Source: Magnetococcales bacterium
Lineage (GTDB): Bacteria > Pseudomonadota > Magnetococcia > Magnetococcales > JADGCH01
NCBI GenBank assembly: GCA_015228995.1
Contig: JADGCM010000122.1
Location: 1 to 5,191 of the forward strand
DNA: 5,191 nt
Direction of reading: 5' to 3'
In this document: positions 1 through 5,191 of the stretch, in pieces
Position numbering within the stretch: position 1 is the first letter of the stretch
Layout: the number at the start of each line of letters is the position of its first letter
Translations under genes and position numbers: made by a program
The notes under the pieces: generated by a model
Seen by the model: only the letters and a program-made list of their open reading frames with translations
Told to the model about the DNA's origin: nothing
Databases searched by the model: none

Positions 1-837
1 CATCTGGAGGTCTATCGTCGGGTGCAACAGGAGCTGCTCACCCAGCAGGAAGTGGCTACCGTTGGCCAGCGTCAACCAGATTGGTCGGGGGATCTGGAAC
101 TAAACCAGGTCTCATTCAGCTATGGCAGCGCTGCCGCAGAGGCGCCGTTTGCCCTGCGTAACATCAATATGCGCATTCGTGCTGGGCAGGTTACCGCGAT
201 TGTGGGCCCCTCTGGCTGTGGGAAATCAACCCTGGTCGATCTCATGATTGGGCTGTTGCCACCTGATCAAGGCACAGTCTCTTTATCGGGCTGTCCTTAT
301 ACAGAGCTTGATATGAGTCAGTTGCAACAACAAATTGGCTTTATTCCGCAACAACCGGCGGTATTCAGCGATTCCATTCGTAATAACATCACCTTTTGGT
401 CAGAACAGATTGATCCGCAGCGCTATCGCACGGTGGTGGATCAAGTTGGCTTGGCGCAGTTGGAAGCCCAACATCTGGCTACATCGGACCCAGGTGTTGG
501 CCCAGGTGTTGGCGAGAGTGGCGGCTTGCTCTCCGGGGGTGAACGGCAGCGGGTCAGCATTGCCCGTGAATTGCTGCGCGATACTAGGCTACTGATTTTT
601 GATGAGGCCACCAGCGCCTTGGATAGCCAGACTGAGCAGCGCATCACGGCTGCTATTGCCCAAGAACGGGGCCAGCGCACCATTGTGGTTATTGCCCACC
701 GTTTGGCCACCATCCGTCATAGTGACTGGATTTATGTGGTCGATGGCGGACAAATTGTTGCCGAGGGCACCTTTGATAGCCTGCACCAAGAGGGCGGCCT
801 GTTCCATAAACTGGTCGAACTGCAACGGTTGCGATGA
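1..837 (+). CDS. ABC exporter ATP-binding domain, 5'-truncated by the window edge
   Basis: The reading frame is open from base 1 to the TGA at 835-837, giving 278 residues. The GTG at 22 is internal, not a start. Numbering from base 1, the ATPase motifs are complete and in order: Walker A GPSGCGKST (69-77), Q-loop Gln117 in IPQQP, signature LSGGERQR (177-184), Walker B LLIFDE ending at Asp201-Glu202, D-loop SALD, and H-loop His233. Residues 1 to about 30 are the linker that normally follows a six-helix membrane domain, so the full protein is probably an exporter half-transporter with its membrane part upstream. The wording around Walker A (STLVDLMIGLLPP) recalls PglK-type lipid-linked glycan flippases, which fits the polysaccharide genes downstream, but peptide or lipid exporters are also possible. 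A duplicated PGVG (164-171) sits in the X-loop just before the signature. The ABC exporter call is firm; the substrate is inference. Confidence 0.93.
   Translation, partial: HLEVYRRVQQELLTQQEVATVGQRQPDWSGDLELNQVSFSYGSAAAEAPFALRNINMRIRAGQVTAIVGPSGCGKSTLVDLMIGLLPPDQGTVSLSGCPYTELDMSQLQQQIGFIPQQPAVFSDSIRNNITFWSEQIDPQRYRTVVDQVGLAQLEAQHLATSDPGVGPGVGESGGLLSGGERQRVSIARELLRDTRLLIFDEATSALDSQTEQRITAAIAQERGQRTIVVIAHRLATIRHSDWIYVVDGGQIVAEGTFDSLHQEGGLFHKLVELQRLR
490..513 (+). repeat. Exact 12-bp tandem duplication inside the ABC gene
   Basis: CCAGGTGTTGGC occurs twice head to tail at 490-501 and 502-513. Each copy is four whole codons (PGVG), so the reading frame is kept. It lies immediately before ESGGLLSGGE, where exporter ATPases carry the X-loop (consensus close to TEVGERG). 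It looks like a recent slippage duplication. Which copy is the extra one cannot be told from this sequence alone. Confidence 0.9.
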
Positions 838-929
838 GAGCAATAAAGGGGGTGCGTCCCTGATCGAGATCGTTTATAATCCCGACCAGCTCGGGGCGAG
901 TTTGTTCAGGTCAGGTAGGGGTGTGGGTC
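838..929 (+). promoter_or_regulatory. Intergenic gap with possible promoter for the rfbF operon
   Basis: This is the only sizeable non-coding gap (92 bp). It contains a perfect -10 box, TATAAT, at 875-880. The hexamer 17 bp upstream (852-857, GTGCGT) is a poor -35 match and there is no TGn extension, so a promoter would be weak or need an activator. Downstream of it, CTCG/CGAG with a GGG loop (890-900) can form a short hairpin in the leader. I see no ops or JUMPstart motif and no T-run typical of a terminator after the ABC gene, so read-through from upstream is equally plausible. Confidence 0.35.
917..921 (+). promoter_or_regulatory. Ribosome binding site deciding the rfbF start
   Basis: AGGGG ends eight bases before ATG 930 but fourteen before ATG 936, so it favours 930. 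The in-frame GTG at 921 overlaps the site itself and is unlikely to be the start. Confidence 0.6.
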
Positions 930-1703
930 ATGACGATGAAGGCGGTTATTCTGGCTGGGGGGTTGGGGACGCGTATTAGCGAAGAGTCACAATTGCGTCC
1001 GAAGCCAATGATTGAGATCGGCGGCAGGCCGATTTTGTGGCATATCATGAAAATTTACGCTGCTTATGGCATCCACGACTTTGTTATCTGCTGTGGTTAC
1101 CGCAGTTATATCATCAAAGAGTTTTTTGCTAATTATTACCTGCATCAGTCCGATGTCACCATCGATATGGCCAACAATACCATGGAAGTGCATCAAAATA
1201 GCGCTGAGCCGTGGCGGGTGACACTGGTTGAAACCGGGGCCGATACCTTGACCGGTGGACGACTCAAGCGGGTTCAACCCTACATCAACGATGAATTCTG
1301 TTTTACCTACGGGGATGGCGTCTCGGCTATTAACATCACCGAACTGATCGCCTTTCATCGCCAACAGGGGCGGTTGGCCACCATGACCACCATCCAGCCC
1401 CCGAGTCGTTACGGGGTCGTCAACGTGGATGGGCAACGAGTGGCTAGCTTTTTGGAGAAACCGAGCCTGCATAAAACCTGGGTAAATGGTGGTTTTTTTG
1501 TGCTTTCGCCGGCCGTATTGGATTATATCGATGGCGATGCCATCAGTTGGGAGAAGCAACCTTTAGAACGGTTGGTGGCGGCGGATCAATTGTCGGCCTA
1601 CCAGTACAGCGGTTTTTGGTATTCGATGGACACCTTGCGAGACAAGCAGCATTTAGAGGGGCTGTGGCAATCGGGTCAGGCGCCCTGGAAGGTGTGGCCA
1701 TGA
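930..1703 (+). CDS. rfbF: Glucose-1-phosphate cytidylyltransferase (CDP-glucose synthase)
   Basis: It condenses alpha-D-glucose 1-phosphate with CTP to give CDP-glucose in the cytoplasm, the entry step to CDP-linked 6-deoxy and 3,6-dideoxy sugars. The product is 257 residues, the same as Salmonella RfbF from memory. Visible nucleotidyltransferase features are the N-terminal loop KAVILAGGLGTR (4-15), PKPM with Lys25, WHIM (37-40), TGGRLKR (108-114), YGDG with Asp129, EKP with Lys177, NGGFFV (186-191) and MDTLRDK (233-239). Asp129 and Asp234 fit the metal-binding aspartates. The family-specific ICCGY (53-57) and the APWKVWP C-terminus support RfbF over dTDP-glucose synthase RfbA. Start 930 is chosen for ribosome-site spacing and family length; 936 is the alternative and would cost two residues. 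It overlaps the methyltransferase gene by four bases. The usual next gene, the CDP-glucose 4,6-dehydratase rfbG, is not beside it. Confidence 0.95.
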   Translation: MTMKAVILAGGLGTRISEESQLRPKPMIEIGGRPILWHIMKIYAAYGIHDFVICCGYRSYIIKEFFANYYLHQSDVTIDMANNTMEVHQNSAEPWRVTLVETGADTLTGGRLKRVQPYINDEFCFTYGDGVSAINITELIAFHRQQGRLATMTTIQPPSRYGVVNVDGQRVASFLEKPSLHKTWVNGGFFVLSPAVLDYIDGDAISWEKQPLERLVAADQLSAYQYSGFWYSMDTLRDKQHLEGLWQSGQAPWKVWP

Positions 1704-2950
1704 CCACGCCACTTGTTTGCCGTTTCTGTCACGCCCCCTTGCAGGAGACATTGGTCGATTTGGGGGCGACGCCGCTCGCGAATAATTACTTATCTGCTGA
1801 GCAAGTGCGTCAGCCAGAACTGTTTCTGCCGCTCTGCTGTTACGTATGCACCGAGTGTTGGTTGGTGCAACTGCCGCCTCTGGAGACGCCGGAACACATC
1901 TTCAGCGATTACGCCTATTTCTCCTCTTACTCCGATAGCTGGTTAGAGCATGCCCGCCGTCTGTGCCAGTCGCTGACCGAGCGCTTTCAGATCAACGCTA
2001 ACCATCTGGTGGTGGAGATTGCCAGCAACGATGGCTATCTGTTGCGTAATTTTGTCGCGGCGGCGGTGCCGGTGTTGGGCATCGAACCAGCGGCTAACGT
2101 TGCCTTAGTAGCGGAGCAACGAGGGATTCCTAGCCTGACCCGTTTTTTCGGTAGTCAATTGGCACGGGAGCTGGTGCAGCAGGGACGACAGGCCGATCTT
2201 CTGATCGGCAACAATGTATTGGCCCACGTACCGGACCTCAACGATTTTATTGCGGGCATGCGCCTGTTGCTCAAAGCCACTGGGGTGTTGGTGATGGAAT
2301 TTCCCCATCTGCTCCAGCTGATGCAGCACAATCAATTTGATACCATTTACCATGAGCACTTCTCCTATTTTTCTTTTACGACGGTACGGCGGATTTTTGC
2401 CCACCATGGCCTGACCCTCTTCGATGTCGAGCAGATACCGACCCATGGGGGATCGTTGCGCATTTATGCCTGTCATACCAGCCAAGTCGAACGATCGCCC
2501 GTCTATGCCGTCACGGAGCGCACCACTCTTTTGTTACAACAGGAACATGACGCCGCTTTGACCGAGCTAAGCGCTTATCAGCAATTTGGTCAGCGGGTGA
2601 TTCGGAGCAAGCATCAGCTGCTGCGCACCCTGATCGACATTAAAGCATCTGGTCGCCGTATTGTTGGTTATGGGGCACCGGCCAAGGGTAACACCCTGCT
2701 GAACTACTGTGGCATTGGCAGTGATTTGATTGATTACACGGTGGATCGTAGTCCACATAAGCAGGGGCTATTCCTACCTGGATCACATATTGCTATCGTA
2801 GCACCGGAGCGGATTGCTGTCACCCAGCCCGATTTTGTGCTGCTATTGCCGTGGAACCTGCAGGAGGAGATTGTGTCGCAGTTGGCGTTTATTCGTCAGT
2901 GGGGGGGGCAGTTCATCATTCCCGTTCCAACCGTCACCTTTGTGCCATGA
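1700..2950 (+). CDS. SAM-dependent sugar C-methyltransferase, TylC3/TcaB9 type
   Basis: It probably transfers a methyl group from S-adenosylmethionine to a ring carbon, usually C-3, of a nucleotide-linked 4-keto-6-deoxy sugar. The product has 416 residues in three parts. An N-terminal zinc-binding region has CRFC (7-10) and CYVCTEC (47-53). A Rossmann methyltransferase core has motif I VVEIASNDGYLL (104-115). The C-terminal domain carries GYGAPAKGNT (323-332) and DRSPHKQG (349-356). Tyr71, His176 and Tyr217-His218-Glu219-His220 match, with a constant offset of five as I recall it, the active-site Tyr76, His181, Tyr222, Glu224 and His225 of TcaB9. The start is ATG 1700, overlapping the rfbF stop as ATGA, with GGAAGG seven bases upstream; the frame is open further upstream but that part only shadows rfbF. 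The last 16 codons begin at an eight-G run. CDP as carrier and C-3 as target are inferred from context. Confidence 0.9.
   Translation: MTTPLVCRFCHAPLQETLVDLGATPLANNYLSAEQVRQPELFLPLCCYVCTECWLVQLPPLETPEHIFSDYAYFSSYSDSWLEHARRLCQSLTERFQINANHLVVEIASNDGYLLRNFVAAAVPVLGIEPAANVALVAEQRGIPSLTRFFGSQLARELVQQGRQADLLIGNNVLAHVPDLNDFIAGMRLLLKATGVLVMEFPHLLQLMQHNQFDTIYHEHFSYFSFTTVRRIFAHHGLTLFDVEQIPTHGGSLRIYACHTSQVERSPVYAVTERTTLLLQQEHDAALTELSAYQQFGQRVIRSKHQLLRTLIDIKASGRRIVGYGAPAKGNTLLNYCGIGSDLIDYTVDRSPHKQGLFLPGSHIAIVAPERIAVTQPDFVLLLPWNLQEEIVSQLAFIRQWGGQFIIPVPTVTFVP
2901..2908 (+). repeat. Eight-G homopolymer near the methyltransferase 3' end
   Basis: GGGGGGGG is read as the last two bases of Trp401 followed by Gly402 and Gly403. 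It is the longest homopolymer in the window. One added G, or a -1 ribosomal slip here, would shift reading into the frame of the downstream epimerase gene, which is open across the whole junction. Confidence 0.9.
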
Positions 2951-3471
2951 AGTTCTCTCCGTTGCCCTTGGTGGGGGCTTGGTTGATTGAGCCGACGCCG
3001 TTTCATGATGCGCGTGGTTTTTTTAGTCGCACCTTCTGCCAGACTGAACTGGCGTCGCAAAACTTGGTGACGACCGTCAACCAGTGCAGTGTCTCTTTTA
3101 ACCACCAGCGTGGTACGTTGCGTGGTATGCACTACCAGGTCGATCCCTACCCAGAGGTCAAAATAGTCCGCTGTAGCCGTGGCGCCGTTTACGATGTGAT
3201 CATTGATCTGCGGCCCGATTCGCCTACCTTCAGGCAATGGACGGGGGTTGCCCTGACGGCTGATAATGGGTTGCAGATCTACGTTCCTGCCGGTATGGCG
3301 CACGGTTTCTTGACGCTAGCGGATGGATCGGAGCTCTATTACCAAATATCAGAAGCGTACCATCCAGAATGCGCCCGTGGGGTGCGGTGGAACGACCCAA
3401 CTTTCGCGATTACTTGGCCAGATGAGGTGCGTGTGATTGCCGATCGTGATCAGCAGTGGCCAAATTTTTAA
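2947..3471 (+). CDS. rfbC: RfbC/RmlC-family nucleotide-sugar 3,5- (or 5-) epimerase
   Basis: It probably epimerises C-3 and/or C-5 of a nucleotide-linked 4-keto-6-deoxyhexose. The 174 residues form a single cupin and include RGFFSRTF (23-30), NQCSVS (45-50), the RGTLRGMHYQ block (55-64) with the expected catalytic base His62, Lys72, VPAGMAHGF (113-121) with His119, Tyr132 in ELYYQ as the likely acid, and RGVRWNDP (144-151). Asp168 is the likely partner of His62. The start is ATG 2947, overlapping the methyltransferase stop as ATGA. No Shine-Dalgarno sequence is visible, so translation probably depends on ribosomes finishing the upstream gene. The frame is open back to 2851, which only matters for the possible frameshift fusion. 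Family membership is clear and the symbol is used in the family sense. With rfbF upstream and no dTDP-rhamnose genes here, the substrate is more likely a CDP-sugar, possibly C-methylated, than dTDP-4-dehydrorhamnose precursor. Confidence 0.92.
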   Translation: MKFSPLPLVGAWLIEPTPFHDARGFFSRTFCQTELASQNLVTTVNQCSVSFNHQRGTLRGMHYQVDPYPEVKIVRCSRGAVYDVIIDLRPDSPTFRQWTGVALTADNGLQIYVPAGMAHGFLTLADGSELYYQISEAYHPECARGVRWNDPTFAITWPDEVRVIADRDQQWPNF

Positions 3472-3484
3472 GTTCATAAGTTCA
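3469..3484 (+). repeat. 8-bp tandem duplication at the epimerase stop codon
   Basis: TAAGTTCA is repeated exactly at 3469-3476 and 3477-3484. The first copy supplies the epimerase stop codon, and the last base of the second begins the AGGAG site of the next gene. This is the only junction inside the rfbF-to-right-edge run that is not an ATGA overlap. Confidence 0.85.
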
Positions 3485-3488
3485 GGAG
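3484..3488 (+). promoter_or_regulatory. Ribosome binding site with long spacing
   Basis: AGGAG lies thirteen bases before ATG 3502, longer than the usual five to nine. A second AGGA at 3496-3499 is too close to the ATG to work well. No other in-frame start lies nearby, so the start is kept, but initiation may be inefficient. Confidence 0.45.
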
Positions 3489-3501
3489 CAGTAGTAGGAT
3501 C

Positions 3502-4623
3502 ATGTCCGATCAATTAGCCGTTATCGCCAATGGCGTTTATTTTTATTTTCATGATGGTAAAGTATCCCCTTTTTCCCTGGCGACCAGGAGCATTGCCCAG
3601 GGGTTACGTCAATTTGGTATTGCGGTCTATTCCAATGCTGTCCACCCGCTGTTTATCACCCGTTCCATTTACGAAACAGATAATTTTGTTTACGTATTCG
3701 AGATTGGCAACCACACTTACAGCCCGGCCTACATGAATAGTATTGTCTGTTATCAGGCCAGGATTAAATTCATCATCAGTATGTCGGACAATATTCAGGC
3801 CTTTATTACGCCACCGTCCATCCCGGCGCTTATGACCCATGAAAATCGTTTTATGAAAATTGCTGGCTGGCGTTTGCCTTGGGCTTTTGGGTTGTCAGAA
3901 CAGACCTTACAGGCGTTGACGCATCCTAAGCCGTTTGAACAGCGGCAGCAGGTCATTTTGCGCAACTTTCGTCCCTCGTTTATGCAAGGGGTGCGGCACG
4001 CCCTGGATCTCAATTTTGTCCCCTGGTTAGAACAGCGGTTACCCGTTGATCGGAAGCTCTCCGAACAAGAACAAAACCCAGTGGCCTATAACAATGGTGT
4101 CAATGAGGGTGAGCACGACGGGCGTTACCAAAATTATTTTGATAAATTAAACGACAGCATGGGTTGTTTGGCCTATGGCGGCCATTTCTTTAGCGACTTG
4201 CTGATTGGCCGTAGCGGCGACACCTTTGGCCAACAACTGAATAGCATCTTTGTTCATTACACCTTTACCCAAGATCCGGTCATCTTGCGCTGGGATAGTT
4301 TCCGGCTGTGGGAGTCATTGGCCGCAGGTTGTTTAACCTTCCACCTTGATTTTGAAAAATATGGTTTTCTATTACCGGTGATGCCGGTAGCCTGGCAACA
4401 TTACATCCCGATTGATATGTCCAATCCGAAGCAGACGGTGGAGCATCTCATGGACGAACGCAGTCGTTGGGGTGAGATTGCCGATGCCGGTCGGCAATTG
4501 GCACTGACCTATTACAGTCCCGAGGGGTGTGCTGTGCGGTTTCTACAGCTGGTGCGCCAGATCCACGTCCAACAAAACCAGGCGGCAACAGCCGCTGCCG
4601 CAGAGGAGCATCCCCAGTCATGA
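3502..4623 (+). CDS. Probable glycosyltransferase (GT-B-like C-terminal half), family uncertain
   Basis: The product has 373 residues, no signal peptide and no clear membrane helix, so it is probably cytoplasmic. I do not recognise the N-terminal half. Residues 5-17 and 62-69 look like alternating beta strands, and the composition is rich in aromatic residues. The best clue is RLWESLAAGCLTFHLDFEKYG (268-288, with Arg268, Glu271 and Gly276), which resembles the donor-site segment R-x-W/F-E-A-L-A-x-G-C of exostosin-like and other GT-B glycosyltransferases, preceded by YFDKLNDSMGCLAYGG (212-227) as in that group. The C-terminal tail (357-373) is low-complexity Gln/Ala/Glu. The gene sits between sugar-nucleotide genes and a family 2 glycosyltransferase and overlaps the latter by ATGA, which supports a role in glycan assembly. 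Donor and acceptor are unknown. It could instead be a non-catalytic glycan-cluster protein. Confidence 0.6.
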   Translation: MSDQLAVIANGVYFYFHDGKVSPFSLATRSIAQGLRQFGIAVYSNAVHPLFITRSIYETDNFVYVFEIGNHTYSPAYMNSIVCYQARIKFIISMSDNIQAFITPPSIPALMTHENRFMKIAGWRLPWAFGLSEQTLQALTHPKPFEQRQQVILRNFRPSFMQGVRHALDLNFVPWLEQRLPVDRKLSEQEQNPVAYNNGVNEGEHDGRYQNYFDKLNDSMGCLAYGGHFFSDLLIGRSGDTFGQQLNSIFVHYTFTQDPVILRWDSFRLWESLAAGCLTFHLDFEKYGFLLPVMPVAWQHYIPIDMSNPKQTVEHLMDERSRWGEIADAGRQLALTYYSPEGCAVRFLQLVRQIHVQQNQAATAAAAEEHPQS

Positions 4624-5191
4624 ACGATGCCAACCCGATCATTCTGAGTATCTGTATGACGGCCTATAATCGTGCCGACCTGCTGCGCGATACCCTCAGC
4701 CGGCTGAAGTTTCTCAACCAGTGGCCCATCTCGGTGGAGTTGGTGGTGGCGGATAACGGCTCTAAGGATCACACTTGGCGCGTGATTAAGGCCATGCAGG
4801 CCGAACTGCCTATGTTGCGGCCACTGCGTTATGCGAGCAACATTGGCCAATATCGTTGTCAGATGTCGTTGTTCCGCAACGTACGCGGTCGCTACACCCT
4901 CTATCTAGCAGATGATGACCATTTCATCCAAGAGAGCGTGCTGGCTATCGTTCAGTTTATGGAGAGCAACCCCCGAGTGGTGGGCTGCTATTCGCCGATC
5001 GATATCTGGGACGACCTCAATGAGCAGGTGGTAGCCTCTATCTTTCATTTCAAAGAGACCAAGTTGTTCAAAAAGCAAGAGGCCTTTGAGATGTTCAAGT
5101 TTGTTACCCACCATGCTGTGGTGCCGGAGCATGCTGTTTATCGTACCGAAGCGTTGGTGCATTGCTCCTATTACTTCACCAATTTTTACTT
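4620..5191 (+). CDS. Family 2 glycosyltransferase, 3'-truncated by the window edge
   Basis: It probably transfers a sugar from a nucleotide donor to a lipid-linked or growing glycan on the cytoplasmic side of the inner membrane. The frame runs from ATG 4620 without a stop to the right edge, giving 190 complete residues. GT-A features are in order: the first strand SICMTAYNRADLL (10-22), LVVADNGSKD (41-50) with nucleotide-contacting Asp45, the ASNIGQYR segment (72-79), and LADDDHF (96-102), where Asp98-Asp100 forms the metal-binding DxD-like motif. The rest (103-190) covers the start of the acceptor half, and the C-terminus is missing. GAGGAG at 4603-4608 lies eleven bases before the ATG, and the ATGA overlap with the preceding gene suggests coupled translation. 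Family membership is clear; sugar specificity is not readable. Confidence 0.88.
   Translation, partial: MNDANPIILSICMTAYNRADLLRDTLSRLKFLNQWPISVELVVADNGSKDHTWRVIKAMQAELPMLRPLRYASNIGQYRCQMSLFRNVRGRYTLYLADDDHFIQESVLAIVQFMESNPRVVGCYSPIDIWDDLNEQVVASIFHFKETKLFKKQEAFEMFKFVTHHAVVPEHAVYRTEALVHCSYYFTNFY

Noticed and set aside
22..24. GTG as the start of the ABC gene
   Set aside because: The frame stays open to base 1, the upstream codons fit the linker of a longer exporter, and a lone ATPase starting here would cut into that linker.
130..142. 13-bp word GCTGCCGCAGAGG shared with 4594-4606
   Set aside because: Both copies encode Ala-Ala-Glu-type low-complexity stretches in unrelated genes and have no matching flanks, so this is probably chance.
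844..862. Possible terminator after the ABC gene (GGG..CCC near 848-860)
   Set aside because: The stem is only about three pairs and is not followed by a T-run.
1493..1499. T7 run in rfbF, and a similar T7 run at 3018-3024 in the epimerase gene
   Set aside because: Both encode conserved Gly-Phe-Phe motifs of their families, so codon choice explains them. They are shorter than usual phase-variable tracts.
987..1559. 190-codon open frame on the - strand within rfbF
   Set aside because: It is entirely antisense to a well-conserved rfbF gene and shows no known motif.
4512..5162. Open frames on the - strand (4512-4850 and 4905-5162)
   Set aside because: They lie antisense to clear glycosyltransferase coding sequence, show no recognisable domain, and have the composition of shadow frames.

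Overview
The window is a piece of a surface-polysaccharide (O-antigen or capsule type) biosynthesis cluster. It looks gammaproteobacterial: the proteins resemble enterobacterial-type RfbF and RfbC, base composition is moderate and coding is dense. I cannot name the genus from sequence alone. Every gene reads on the + strand, and no convincing gene lies on the - strand. I see no RNA gene, insertion sequence, CRISPR array or attachment site.

Layout: (1) 1-837 is the 3' part of an ABC exporter gene, consisting of the linker and the complete ATPase domain; the membrane domain lies off the left edge. (2) 838-929 is the longest non-coding gap. It holds a perfect TATAAT box without a good -35 element, a small hairpin and the ribosome binding site of the next gene. 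(3) 930-1703 is rfbF, glucose-1-phosphate cytidylyltransferase. (4) 1700-2950 is a TylC3/TcaB9-type sugar C-methyltransferase. (5) 2947-3471 is an RfbC/RmlC-type sugar epimerase. (6) 3502-4623 is a probable but poorly recognisable glycosyltransferase. (7) 4620 to the right edge is the N-terminal part of a family 2 glycosyltransferase. Three of the junctions are ATGA overlaps, so genes 3-5 and genes 6-7 are probably translationally coupled within one operon.

How they may work together: RfbF would make CDP-glucose. A CDP-glucose 4,6-dehydratase, which is not in this window, would give the 4-keto-6-deoxy sugar. The methyltransferase would add a carbon branch, most likely at C-3, and the epimerase would invert C-5 and/or C-3. 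The product would be a CDP-linked, C-methyl-branched 6-deoxyhexose. The two glycosyltransferases would build it or its partner sugars into a glycan, and the ABC exporter may flip the lipid-linked product. This pathway is an inference from gene families and their order.

Most worth a second look: an eight-G run near the 3' end of the methyltransferase gene, where one added G or a -1 ribosomal slip would join the methyltransferase to the epimerase in one open frame; the CDP plus C-methyltransferase plus epimerase gene set without an adjacent dehydratase; and an exact 12-bp in-frame duplication just before the signature motif of the ABC ATPase.
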